Assembly (NCBI RefSeq): GCF_003596405.1 | Contig: NZ_QYUR01000006.1 | Span: 372,001 to 436,000, forward strand | DNA from: Pseudomonas cavernicola | GTDB taxonomy: Bacteria; Pseudomonadota; Gammaproteobacteria; Pseudomonadales; Pseudomonadaceae | Length of the DNA stretch: 64,000 nucleotides | Reading direction: 5' to 3' | Shown: positions 55,143 to 63,855 of the stretch, in pieces | Layout: the number at the start of each line of letters is the position of its first letter | How positions within the stretch are numbered: the first letter of the stretch is position 1 | Notes under the pieces: model-generated | What the model was told of the DNA's origin: nothing | Database searches by the model: none | What the model saw: the letters and a program-made list of their open reading frames with translations, nothing else | Program-made: the position numbers and the translations under genes

Positions 55143-56107
55143 AAATCATGGGCTGCCGCGAGCCTTGCTCGACGTGCCCGCCAGCCTGCGATAACCGATG
55201 GCCCCAGCGCGGTCAACGCCGAACCCAGCACCACCAGCAACGCACCCGCGTAGGCGATCCAGTTGATTTGCTCGGGCTGCACATGATCAGGCCATAAGCT
55301 GGCCGCCAAGGCGACCGACGCGAAGGTCACCAAAGGGGTAATCGCCAACGTGGCGCTTACCCTCGAGGCCTCCCAATGCGCCAAGGCCTCGGCAAAAGCC
55401 CCATAGGCCACCAGCGTATTCAGGCAACAGGCCAGCAACAGCCAGCCTTGCAGCGGACTCAGCGACAATATTTGCACCGGCTGCGCCCAAGGCATAAGCA
55501 ACGCGGCGCAGGCCAGGTAGATCACCATCATCACCTGCACCGAGTTCCACACCGTCAGCAGCTGCTTCTGCGCCAGACCGTAAAAAGTCCAGACGAAAGC
55601 CGCCAGCAACACGATCAGCACACCCGTGGTGTATGCCGTAAGTGAGGACAGCAGCTCATGCAAACGTTGGTTGAAGAACAACCCGAAGCCCAGCAATAAC
55701 ACCGCCAAGCCGATGCCCTGGCCCACGCTAAAGCGCTCGCGAAAAACGAACAGGCTGCTGATCAGAAACAAAATCGGCGCCACCTGGATCACCAACTGAG
55801 TTGTGCCCGGGCTGAGCAGATTAAGTCCGATCAGATAGAGCACGTAATTGCCGGTCAGCCCAGCAATGGCCAGCACCAGCAGCCAGATGCCGTTCTTGCC
55901 CAGCAAGCGAAAACTCGGCAGGCGTTTCGCCGCAGCCAGGTAGGCCAGCAAAATCGAACCGGCAACCAAGAGGCGATACCAGGTGACGGTGATGGGGTCC
56001 ATCACCTGCAGCACTTCTTTGAGTTTGATCGGCAAGATGCCCCAGAGCACGGCAGTGGTCAGAGCGAGAAGCAGACCGTAAAGCCAACGGCCGGAAGAGA
56101 TGTGCAT
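55139..56107 (-). CDS. EamA/DMT-superfamily transporter
   Basis: A 322-residue inner-membrane protein with about ten helices in two EamA repeats, starting MHISSGRWLYGLLLALTTAV. The first repeat opens LWGILPIKLKEVLQVMDPIT and the second LIVLLAAFVWTFYGLAQKQL. The general pattern is that of drug/metabolite exporters. Its stop codon lies in a palindromic repeat arm. No substrate can be assigned, and no operon partner is visible. Confidence 0.88.
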   Translation of the reverse strand: MHISSGRWLYGLLLALTTAVLWGILPIKLKEVLQVMDPITVTWYRLLVAGSILLAYLAAAKRLPSFRLLGKNGIWLLVLAIAGLTGNYVLYLIGLNLLSPGTTQLVIQVAPILFLISSLFVFRERFSVGQGIGLAVLLLGFGLFFNQRLHELLSSLTAYTTGVLIVLLAAFVWTFYGLAQKQLLTVWNSVQVMMVIYLACAALLMPWAQPVQILSLSPLQGWLLLACCLNTLVAYGAFAEALAHWEASRVSATLAITPLVTFASVALAASLWPDHVQPEQINWIAYAGALLVVLGSALTALGPSVIAGWRARRARLAAAHDL

Positions 56108-56401
56108 GACAGCCTCGAATGCGCCGCGACCGCTACAACCACGGTGAAACCGGGTGGCGGTCGCAAAGAGTCATTCTAGGCTGCGACCGCAGACCAGCAC
56201 AGGAACAGTTAAAACTAGTTGGACTCGGCAACTGTACCGCTGGCCTCGCCCACAACCGTCACATGCTTGACGCCAAAAGAATGAAGAACCTTAAAAAAGC
56301 GCCGATTTCCGCGCAAAAGTCGACCATTTGTCGCGAACACCAACAGCCGCCCGACCACCGATTAGACTAAAAACAGCCAGTTCGTTTCAGGAGTCATAGC
56401 T

Positions 56402-56611
56402 ATGTTCGGTCAACGCAGCAAAGATCCTGCAGCCGCCACGCACTACCGTAGCGAGCGTGTCAGTGCGGTCAATGGTCAGTATTTTTTTGCGACGCGTGAA
56501 GGCACTTTGGAAGGCCCATACTTCACCCGGTTCGATGCTCAGCGCGAGAGTGCTATTTATGTCCGTCGCCAAATACAGGGCAATGACATTATCGAGAGTC
56601 GAAATTTCTAG
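56402..56611 (+). CDS. Small DUF6316-type protein
   Basis: A 69-residue protein from MFGQRSKDPAAATHYRSERV, with the core FFATREGTLEGPYFTRFDAQ, found widely in pseudomonads with unknown function. CAGGAG precedes the ATG by ten bases. The upstream 294 bp hold only its promoter region. Its terminator, 13 bp downstream, is split by an IS1182 element. Confidence 0.75.
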   Translation: MFGQRSKDPAAATHYRSERVSAVNGQYFFATREGTLEGPYFTRFDAQRESAIYVRRQIQGNDIIESRNF

Positions 56612-56683
56612 ACACTGAATCGCCCATAAAAAACCCGCGCCAAGCAGGCTGTGCGAAAACGTACTAATGGTTGACCAAGCAAA

Positions 56684-56704
56684 CGCCCCGACTGGTTCGG
56701 GGCG
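56684..56704 (-). terminator. IS1182 transposase terminator
   Basis: CGCCCCG and CGGGGCG, extended by AAA/TTTT, form a stem about 40 bp beyond the transposase stop. Confidence 0.75.
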
Positions 56705-56742
56705 TTTTGCTGTGTGCGGACCCAGGGGAGAAAAAGGCTGTA

Positions 56743-58167
56743 TCAGCCCATCAATCCGATGAGGTGGCGTGCGCCGAGCACGTTGATCGCTCTTTTGAGG
56801 TTATAGGCCTGTACCGCTAAGGCCATTTCGGTTCGTGCTCCCTTCAATTGGCGAAGCAGGAAGCGACCATTACCAAATAGCCATTGTTTGAGGTTGCCAA
56901 ATGGATGCTCGACGATGGATCGCCTACTCGCCATCATCTCGGGCTGCGCCTGCAGCCGCTGCTCCATTCGCTCAAAGGCCGCCTCGTGGGCATGGCGTCT
57001 CAGGTAGCGACGCTGGGCGTTGGTGCACTGTGCCTTGAGCGGGCAAGCGCTGCAGTCGCTGATCGCCGCGTGGTAGATACGCTCCCCGCGATTCAGTTGC
57101 TTGAGCGTCAGCAACTTGCCTGCCGGACAGCGGTACTGGTCGCTCTCTGCGTCGTAAGTGAAATCACTTCGCTCGAACAGCTGCGTATCACCACCCCGGT
57201 TGTTAACTGCCCGGTTGGGCGGCACATAGGCGGTAATGCCGGCATCTTCGCATGCCTGGAACTGCTCGCCGTTGGAGTAACCGGCATCGGCAGTGACCGT
57301 CAGCACGTCCTGCTGCAACTCGGACTGGGCGGCTTTAGCCATCGGCTCGAGCTGCTGGGTATCGTTGCCGTCCTGTGTGACCTCGTGATGCAGGATCAGG
57401 CAATGCTCGGCGTCCACAGCTGTTTGCACGTTGTAAGCGACGCGCCCACCCCGAGGGGTACGCATCATCCGGGCATCGCTCTCGGTGGTGATGAATTGCT
57501 CAAGCTCCAGGGCCTGCATCAGTGCTTGGCAAGTCAGGTTGTCGGCCTGTTTGGCTTGCAGTCGCTCCAGCGCCGTTTTTACCGCGCTACGGTCAACGGC
57601 CTCATTGGCTTCGGACTTGTCCGCCTCATCCAGCTCCGCCAGGTACTGGGCGATACGCTTATCCAGCTTCTCTTGCTGACACTTGAGCTTCTTCAGATCC
57701 ACATGCCGACGCGCTGAGGCCACGGCCTTGAATTTGCTGCCATCGATGGCCACCAACTCTCCGGCGATCAGCCCGGCTTGACGGCAAAACTGCACGAAGG
57801 CCCGACAGGTCGCGCTGAACGCTTGTCCGTTGTCCTTGCGGTAATCGGCGATGGTCTTGAAGTCCGGCTTGAGCCGATTGAGCAACCACATGACTTCGAC
57901 GTTGCGCAGGCATTCAGCTTCGAGGCGTCGGGAGGAGCGGATGCGTTGGAAATAGCCATACAGGTACAGCTTGAGCAGGTCCGCCGGATCGTAGGCAGGA
58001 CGCCCCGTACTCTTGGGAGTGGCTTTGGCAAACCCGAGTAGCTTGAGGTCCAGTCGAGCCACGTAGGCATCGATCACACGGACCAGATGGTCGTCGGGAA
58101 TCAACTCGTCCAGCGAAACCGGAAACAGACTGGTCTGGTCTCGCGCCTCTCCTTGGATGTACGCCAT
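56743..58167 (-). CDS. IS1182-family transposase
   Basis: A 474-residue DDE transposase starting MAYIQGEARDQTSLFPVSLD. Family features: the N-terminal segment DLLKLYLYGYFQRIRSSRRL, the first acid in LVAIDGSKFKAVAS, the second in VTADAGYSNGEQF and the C-terminal VEHPFGNLKQWLFGNGRFLL. A cysteine set (CSACPLKAQC) is also typical. It is intact. A 10-bp stem hairpin (58173-58204) just upstream of the start may shield it from outside transcription. Confidence 0.93.
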   Translation of the reverse strand: MAYIQGEARDQTSLFPVSLDELIPDDHLVRVIDAYVARLDLKLLGFAKATPKSTGRPAYDPADLLKLYLYGYFQRIRSSRRLEAECLRNVEVMWLLNRLKPDFKTIADYRKDNGQAFSATCRAFVQFCRQAGLIAGELVAIDGSKFKAVASARRHVDLKKLKCQQEKLDKRIAQYLAELDEADKSEANEAVDRSAVKTALERLQAKQADNLTCQALMQALELEQFITTESDARMMRTPRGGRVAYNVQTAVDAEHCLILHHEVTQDGNDTQQLEPMAKAAQSELQQDVLTVTADAGYSNGEQFQACEDAGITAYVPPNRAVNNRGGDTQLFERSDFTYDAESDQYRCPAGKLLTLKQLNRGERIYHAAISDCSACPLKAQCTNAQRRYLRRHAHEAAFERMEQRLQAQPEMMASRRSIVEHPFGNLKQWLFGNGRFLLRQLKGARTEMALAVQAYNLKRAINVLGARHLIGLMG

Positions 58168-58172
58168 AACGA

Positions 58173-58204
58173 AAAATGCCCGTGTCTTTCGATGCGGGCA
58201 TTTT
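58173..58204. terminator. Hairpin at the 5' end of the IS1182 transposase gene
   Basis: AAAATGCCCG and CGGGCATTTT form a 10-bp stem with a 12-base loop and T-rich flanks. It is located six bases before the start codon, where it could terminate read-through or sequester the ribosome site. Confidence 0.65.
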
Positions 58205-58285
58205 CTTCAACTACCAATCAGAACGCTAGGTTTTCACACAATCTGCAAGGCGCGGGTTTTTTATGGCTGAAACGGCTGCACAGAC

Positions 58286-58594
58286 TTAGAACCTGTTCAA
58301 GATCGTCGCGAGCGCAGGTCAGGGCCGCACCCGTTCTCGAAAATGCTCCCGGCATTTTTCCTACCTCCCCCATCCATGGGGTCGCCTACGGGTAGCGGTA
58401 TTCCCCACATCGATGTGGGTCACAAGGCGTAACGAGTCAAACAGGCGAGGAAGCGGAATTTACGAATGGTAAATGAGCATTACTCGTTTCACTCGCCCTC
58501 CGGGCCGTCCTGCGGACGTTCTCCCGCAAGCGGTCGTCCGAGCCTGTTTTCAACGCAGCATGGCCAAGTGCAGCAGATATTGAACAGGTTCTTA
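58286..58594. repeat. About 309-bp MITE-like element abutting the thiolase gene
   Basis: AGAACCTGTTCAA (58288-58300) and TTGAACAGGTTCT (58580-58592) are perfect 13-bp terminal inverted repeats. The interior has several smaller inverted pairs and no gene. The right end includes the TAA stop of the thiolase gene. Part of the interior (TTTACGAATGGTAAATGAGC) resembles sequence near 1370-1400. Confidence 0.65.
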
Positions 58595-59776
58595 GCGTAC
58601 GGCCTCGAACAGACCCGTAGCACCCATGCCACCGCCCACGCACATGGTGACGATGCCATAACGCAGGTTACGCCGCTGCAGCTCACGCACCAGGTGACCG
58701 ACCTGGCGCGAACCGGTCATGCCAAACGGGTGGCCGATGGAGATGGAGCCGCCGTTGACGTTGTATTTCTCGTTGTCGATTTCCAGGAAATCGCGAGCAT
58801 AGAGGCACTGCGAAGCAAAGGCTTCGTTCAGCTCCCACAGATCGATATCGGCAACGTTCAGGCCACGAGCCTTGAGCAGCTTCGGTACCGAGTACACCGG
58901 ACCGATACCCATCTCGTCCGGCTCACACCCAGCAACGGTGAAACCGCGGAAGAAGGCCAGCGGTTTCAGACCCAGCTCGAGGGCTTTTTCCAGGCTCATC
59001 ACCAGCGTCATGGAGGCGCCGTCAGACAGCTGTGAGGCGTTACCGGCAGTCACCGAGCCGTCTTCAGCGAACACCGGTTTCAACGACGCCAGGCTGGCCA
59101 AAGTGGTATCTGCACGGTTGCAATCGTCGCGATCAACGACGCCATCGAGGATGCTCTTCTCGCCGGTGGCTTTGTCTTCCACCTGGTATTTCACTGCCAT
59201 CGGCACGATTTCGTCGTTGAACAGGCCTTCGGCCTGCGCCCGCGCGGTGCGCTGCTGGCTTTGCAGGGCGTAGGCGTCCTGCTGCTCACGGCTCACGTTG
59301 TAACGCCGTGCGACGATTTCAGCCGTCTGCCCCATCGGGAAGTAGATCCCCGGCACGTTCTGTTTCAGCAGTGGGTTGATCAGATTGTCGGTGTTGACGC
59401 TTTTCATCGTCATGGTGATCGACTCGACACCACCGGCAATGATGATGTCACTGCAGCCGGAAGCGATCTGGTTGGCGGCAATGGCAATCGCCTGTAAGCC
59501 GGAAGAGCAGAAGCGGTTCAGGGTCATCCCGGCAACCTGAGTACCCAGGCCCGACAACACCGCGACGTTACGACCGATATTGAAGCCCTGCGCGCCCTCG
59601 TTCGAACCGGCACCCACGATGCAGTCCTCCACCGAAGCCGGGTCGAGTTTATTGCGAGCCAGCAGGGCGTTGACGCAATGAGCCGCCATATCGTCAGGAC
59701 GGGTCAGGTTGAACTTGCCACGGTAAGACTTGGCCAGACCAGTCCGTACGCTGTCGACTATCACCACTTCACGCAT
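58592..59776 (-). CDS. Acetyl-CoA C-acyltransferase (thiolase)
   Basis: Thiolytic cleavage or condensation of beta-ketoacyl-CoA. The 394-residue protein starts MREVVIVDSVRTGLAKSYRG. The acyl-accepting cysteine is in LNRFCSSGLQAIAIAANQ, and the C-terminal motifs are NVNGGSISIGHPFGMTGSRQ and the second cysteine in IVTMCVGGGMGATGLF. A GAGGTG sits before the ATG at 59776. It is probably a degradative (FadA-type) enzyme; no FadB partner is adjacent. The stop codon lies in the end of a MITE-like repeat. Confidence 0.9.
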   Translation of the reverse strand: MREVVIVDSVRTGLAKSYRGKFNLTRPDDMAAHCVNALLARNKLDPASVEDCIVGAGSNEGAQGFNIGRNVAVLSGLGTQVAGMTLNRFCSSGLQAIAIAANQIASGCSDIIIAGGVESITMTMKSVNTDNLINPLLKQNVPGIYFPMGQTAEIVARRYNVSREQQDAYALQSQQRTARAQAEGLFNDEIVPMAVKYQVEDKATGEKSILDGVVDRDDCNRADTTLASLASLKPVFAEDGSVTAGNASQLSDGASMTLVMSLEKALELGLKPLAFFRGFTVAGCEPDEMGIGPVYSVPKLLKARGLNVADIDLWELNEAFASQCLYARDFLEIDNEKYNVNGGSISIGHPFGMTGSRQVGHLVRELQRRNLRYGIVTMCVGGGMGATGLFEAVR

Positions 59777-59896
59777 GACGCACCTCGTTGTTGTTTGTTT
59801 AGAGCATATTTGCTTAGAGGTCGGCAGGATAAAACCTGACGCCGCGACTGCGCGACGATCATTCACCCTGCGTATGCGCAACCATCCCCTTGGCCG

Positions 59897-61384
59897 TCAA
59901 TCGCGCTCAAAAGCCGCTTCCAGCGCATCGTTGATAGTGCGTAGCACTTTGACCCGAGCGAAGCGCTTGTCGTTGGCCTCGACCAGTGTCCAGGGCGCGA
60001 TCTCTGTGCTGGTACGATCGACCATATCGCCGACTGCATCGCTGTACAGCGGCCATTTTTCGCGGTTGCGCCAATCTTCCTCGGTGATCTTGAAGCGCTT
60101 GAAGGGAGTCTGTTCGCGCTCCTTAAAGCGCTGCAACTGCGTGTCTTGGTCGATCGAAAGCCAGAACTTCACAAGCACTACACCTGCACGAGTCAGCTGC
60201 TCCTCGAAATCATTGATCTCACCGTAAGCCCGTAGCCAGTCCGCCTGACTGCAAAAACCCTCAACCCGCTCCACGAGCACCCGGCCATACCAGGAGCGAT
60301 CGAACACGGTGAACTTGCCGCGTGGTGGGACATGCCGCCAGAAGCGCCACAGGTAGGGCTGCGCACGCTCCTCCTCGGTCGGCGCGGCGATCGGCACGAG
60401 GCGGTACTGCCGCGGATCGAGCGCCGCAGCCACCCGGCGGATGGCACCGCCTTTGCCAGCCGCATCGTTACCCTCGAATACCGTGACCAAGGCATGCCGG
60501 CGCATGCGTTTATCGCGCATCAGCCCCGCCAACCGTGCCTGTTCGCTCGCCAGTTGCTCCTGGTAAGCGTCCTTATCCAGTCGCTGGCTCATGTCCAGGC
60601 TGCCCAGCAGGCTGCGATTGTCCAAGCTAACGGTCAACGGCCCGGCATGTGGGTGACGCTGTGGCCGCTGCTTGCTTTTGAGCGCGGTTTGCAGGCCTTC
60701 AAGCAATATCTGGCCCATCGTCAGGCTGCGGTAATACTCGTCAAAGCCCTCGATGACATACCAGGGCGCATAGTCGCGACTGGTGCGGCGCAACACCCGC
60801 TCGCCATAGCGGACGAACTTGTCATAGGTCTGCGATTGCTGCCAATCCAGCGGGCTCAGGCGCCAACTGCGCAGCGGGTCGTCCTGCAAGGCCTTGAGGC
60901 GCGCCTTCATCTGCTTTTTCGAGAGGTGAAACCAGAACTTGAAGATCAGCGCGCCCTCGTCACACAGCATGCGCTCCAGGTTCTCCGCGCTGTCGATGGC
61001 CTGATCCAGTACCGCATTCTTGAAGTGCCCATGGACCCGCCCTTGCAGCATCTGGCTGTACCAGTTACCGAAGAAAATCCCCATCCGTCCCTTCGGCGGC
61101 AGCTGCCGCCAGTAGCGCCATGCCGCCGGGCGAGCCAGCTCCTCGTCGGTCTGCTGGTCGAAGGTGCTGACCTGAATCAGACGTGGGTCCATCCATTCAT
61201 TGAGCAACTTGACCGTTTCGCCCTTGCCGGCGCCCTCGATGCCATTGATCAGCACGATCACCGGGAAGCGCGGCTGCTGCTGCAACTCGAACTGCGCCTC
61301 CAGCAGCGCCTCGCGCAGGGCCGGCAGTTCGGCGTCGTAGGTATCCTTGTCGATGGCGTGGCCGATCTCGGCGGACTCGAACAT
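59897..61384 (-). CDS. pap: Polyphosphate:AMP phosphotransferase (double PPK2)
   Basis: Phosphorylates AMP to ADP using polyphosphate. The 495-residue protein contains two fused PPK2 domains, each with a Walker-A-like loop: INGIEGAGKGETVKLLNEW near residues 45-65 and FEGNDAAGKGGAIRRVAAAL near 310. Lid motifs RPAAWRYWRQLPPKGRMGIF and QPYLWRFWRHVPPRGKFTVF follow. The two-domain arrangement is diagnostic of PAP (class II PPK2). It is monocistronic in appearance. Confidence 0.93.
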   Translation of the reverse strand: MFESAEIGHAIDKDTYDAELPALREALLEAQFELQQQPRFPVIVLINGIEGAGKGETVKLLNEWMDPRLIQVSTFDQQTDEELARPAAWRYWRQLPPKGRMGIFFGNWYSQMLQGRVHGHFKNAVLDQAIDSAENLERMLCDEGALIFKFWFHLSKKQMKARLKALQDDPLRSWRLSPLDWQQSQTYDKFVRYGERVLRRTSRDYAPWYVIEGFDEYYRSLTMGQILLEGLQTALKSKQRPQRHPHAGPLTVSLDNRSLLGSLDMSQRLDKDAYQEQLASEQARLAGLMRDKRMRRHALVTVFEGNDAAGKGGAIRRVAAALDPRQYRLVPIAAPTEEERAQPYLWRFWRHVPPRGKFTVFDRSWYGRVLVERVEGFCSQADWLRAYGEINDFEEQLTRAGVVLVKFWLSIDQDTQLQRFKEREQTPFKRFKITEEDWRNREKWPLYSDAVGDMVDRTSTEIAPWTLVEANDKRFARVKVLRTINDALEAAFERD

Positions 61385-61440
61385 AAATGTGGCTCCGTTC
61401 CCTGACTTGATGCGCTCAGCCTAGCGGATAACGTTAGGGC

Positions 61441-61597
61441 GTAGGGTGGGTTAGGCTCCCGAACACGGATGCCGATACACAAGCGAAGCGTAAAGGAGCC
61501 GTAACCCACCGCCTCATGCCGCCAATGGTGGGTTACGCCGCCTCTCGGCATTGTGCAAGCAATCCGAATGGCGAATGGGCGTCTAACCCACCCTACG
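61441..61597. repeat. Palindromic repeat upstream of mnmC
   Basis: Outer arms CGTAGGGTGGGTTAG and CTAACCCACCCTACG; inner arms CCGTAACCCACC and GGTGGGTTACG. Nearly the same as 31489-31654. Confidence 0.85.
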
Positions 61598-61685
61598 ATC
61601 CGCGCCATCCACACTAGCGTCCGGGCTACGAGGCGATGGCATGCGGATCGGCTAGAATGCGCCCCTCGTCGTGGTAGAAGCTGAT

Positions 61686-63665
61686 ATGTCCGACACTCCC
61701 CGCACTCAACCCGCCCACGCCCAAATAGACTGGGACGAGCAAGGTCAACCGCACTCGCGCGCGTATGACGACGTGTACTTCTCCAACACCTCGGGTTTGG
61801 AAGAGACACGCTACGTGTTCCTCGCCAATAACGACCTGCCGGCGCGCTTTGCCGCCCTGCCCAGCGGCGGGCGCATGGTGATTGGCGAGACCGGGTTCGG
61901 CACTGGGCTGAATTTTCTCTGCGCCTGGCAGTTGTTCGCTGAAACCGCGCCAGCCGGCGCACAGCTACATTTCGTCAGCGTCGAGAAATATCCCCTCAGC
62001 CGCGCCGATTTACAGCGCGCGCTGATGCTGTGGCCTGAACTGGAAGCCTTCGCCAACGAATTGTTGACGCAGTACATCGCCATTCATCCCGGCTTCCAGC
62101 GCCTCGTGTTCGCCGACGGGCGGGTGGTGCTGACGCTGCTGATTGGCGATGCCCTGGAGATGCTGCCGGAGCTGGATGCCCAGGTCGACGCCTGGTTTCT
62201 CGACGGCTTCGCCCCCGCGAAAAACCCCGACATGTGGACGCCCGAACTGTTCACCCAACTCGCCCGGCTCTCCACCGCGGACACCACCCTGGGCACCTTC
62301 ACCAGCGCCGGCTTTGTGCGCCGCGCGCTGAAAGACGCGGGTTTTCACATACGCCGGGTGCCCGGCCTGGGGCACAAGTGGGAAGTGTTGAAAGGCCGCT
62401 TTAGCGGCGAACTGAGTAAGACAGCTAAACCCTGGTTCGCCCGCCCCAGCTTTGTTGCCCCCACACGCTCAGCACTGGTGATCGGCGCAGGCCTCGCCGG
62501 GTGCGCAAGCGCAGCCAGCCTGGCGGCGCGCGGCTGGCAGGTACAGTTGCTGGAACGCCACGCCGAGTTGGCGCAAGAGGCCTCCGGTAACCCGCAGGGC
62601 GTGCTCTATCTCAAGCTGTCAGCCCATGGCACGACGCTGTCACGGCTGATCGTCAGCGGCTTTGGCCATACTCGGCGCCTACTGGAACGCATGCAGCGTG
62701 GCATCGATTGGGATGCCTGCGGCGTGCTGCAACTGGCTTTCGATGACAAGGAAACCGAGCGCCAAGCGCAACTGGCCAACGCCTTCCCGAATGACCTCCT
62801 GCAGAACCTAAGCCAGACAGACGCGCAAACGCGCGCCGGCGTCAGCCTGTCCGCCGGCGGCCTGTATTACCCCGAGGCCGGCTGGGTGCATCCGCCGGCA
62901 CTCTGTCGCCTGCTGGCCACTCACCCGAACATCAGCCTGCAGCCACATCAAGAAGCACTGGAACTGCGCCGCGCAGGTGAGCTGTGGCAAGCCTGGGCCG
63001 GCGATCAGTTACTCGCCAGCGCGGCGGTTGTGGTGCTAGCCGGCGCCGCCGAAATCCGCCGCTTCCCGCAGAGTGCCGGGCTGCCGCTGAAACGCATTCG
63101 CGGGCAAATTACCCGCCTCGTGGAAACCACCGAAAGCGCCGCGCTACGCACCGTGGTTTGCGCCGAAGGTTATGTCGCGCCGGCTCGCCTGGGTGAGCAC
63201 ACCCTTGGCGCCAGCTTCGACTTCAAGAGCGACGACCTGACCCCGAGCGCCGCCGAGCACGCCAGCAACCTCGAGTTGCTACGGGAAATCTCTGCGGATT
63301 TAACTCAGCGTCTGCATGCTGAGCAACTCGATCCCGCCACGCTTGCCGGCCGCGCCGCCTTCCGCTGCACCAGCCCGGATTACCTACCCATCGTCGGCCC
63401 ACTGGCGGACCGTGCAGCCTTTGCCAACGCGTATGCGGTGCTGGGCAAAGACGCCCGGCAAACCCCGGACATCCCCTGCCCCTGGCTGGATGGTTTGTAC
63501 GTCAACAGCGGCCAAGGCTCGCGCGGGCTGATCACCGCGCCGCTGTCTGGCGAACTGCTGGCCGCTTGGATCGATAACGAACCGCTACCCGTACCCCGAG
63601 ACGTCGCCGAAGCCTGCCACCCCAATCGCTTTGCCTTGCGCGAACTGATCCGCGGCAAGAAGTAA
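61686..63665 (+). CDS. mnmC: Bifunctional tRNA mnm5U biosynthesis enzyme
   Basis: Completes 5-methylaminomethyl-2-thiouridine at the tRNA wobble position. The 659-residue protein has an N-terminal SAM methyltransferase domain (VIGETGFGTGLNFLCAWQLF, WFLDGFAPAKNPDMW) and a C-terminal FAD oxidase domain (ALVIGAGLAGCASAASLAAR, NSGQGSRGLITAPLSGELLA). Both halves look intact. The start at 61686 gives MSDTPRTQPAHAQIDWDEQ; five further upstream codons are open. It is the first gene on the plus strand after the repeat. Confidence 0.95.
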   Translation: MSDTPRTQPAHAQIDWDEQGQPHSRAYDDVYFSNTSGLEETRYVFLANNDLPARFAALPSGGRMVIGETGFGTGLNFLCAWQLFAETAPAGAQLHFVSVEKYPLSRADLQRALMLWPELEAFANELLTQYIAIHPGFQRLVFADGRVVLTLLIGDALEMLPELDAQVDAWFLDGFAPAKNPDMWTPELFTQLARLSTADTTLGTFTSAGFVRRALKDAGFHIRRVPGLGHKWEVLKGRFSGELSKTAKPWFARPSFVAPTRSALVIGAGLAGCASAASLAARGWQVQLLERHAELAQEASGNPQGVLYLKLSAHGTTLSRLIVSGFGHTRRLLERMQRGIDWDACGVLQLAFDDKETERQAQLANAFPNDLLQNLSQTDAQTRAGVSLSAGGLYYPEAGWVHPPALCRLLATHPNISLQPHQEALELRRAGELWQAWAGDQLLASAAVVVLAGAAEIRRFPQSAGLPLKRIRGQITRLVETTESAALRTVVCAEGYVAPARLGEHTLGASFDFKSDDLTPSAAEHASNLELLREISADLTQRLHAEQLDPATLAGRAAFRCTSPDYLPIVGPLADRAAFANAYAVLGKDARQTPDIPCPWLDGLYVNSGQGSRGLITAPLSGELLAAWIDNEPLPVPRDVAEACHPNRFALRELIRGKK

Positions 63666-63855
63666 GCCCGCCCAACCGGCACAAGGCTTGCTCGCTTTAG
63701 CCAGCAACTGGAGCACGGCGCGAGCCCCGCGTGCTAACCGTCGACAGCCTGAAAACGACACTTGAAGGCCGGCCGGCATAAGGGCACAGTGCCAGACATA
63801 AGGCGAGGGGAGCAGCACCGTTAGCCCCTCCAGATAACAACAATGAGATTTGCGG

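Larger units (their letters stand above)
56644..58246 (-). mobile_element. IS1182-family insertion sequence
   Basis: Left end GCAGGCTGTGCGAAAACGT; right end reverse-complemented GCAGATTGTGTGAAAACCT: 19-bp imperfect inverted repeats matching at 15 positions. Total 1603 bp. Only AA flanks both sides, a possible 2-bp duplication. It carries one transposase gene, a terminator past its stop and a hairpin upstream of its start. Confidence 0.88.
56624..58266. terminator. Palindromic terminator split by IS1182
   Basis: The left arm CCATAAAAAACCCGCGCC (56624-56641) and right arm GGCGCGGGTTTTTTATGG (58249-58266) are perfect 18-bp complements. Without the insertion they would form one terminator with an AA loop behind the DUF6316 gene. 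The IS occupies the loop, with AA on each side. Confidence 0.9.
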
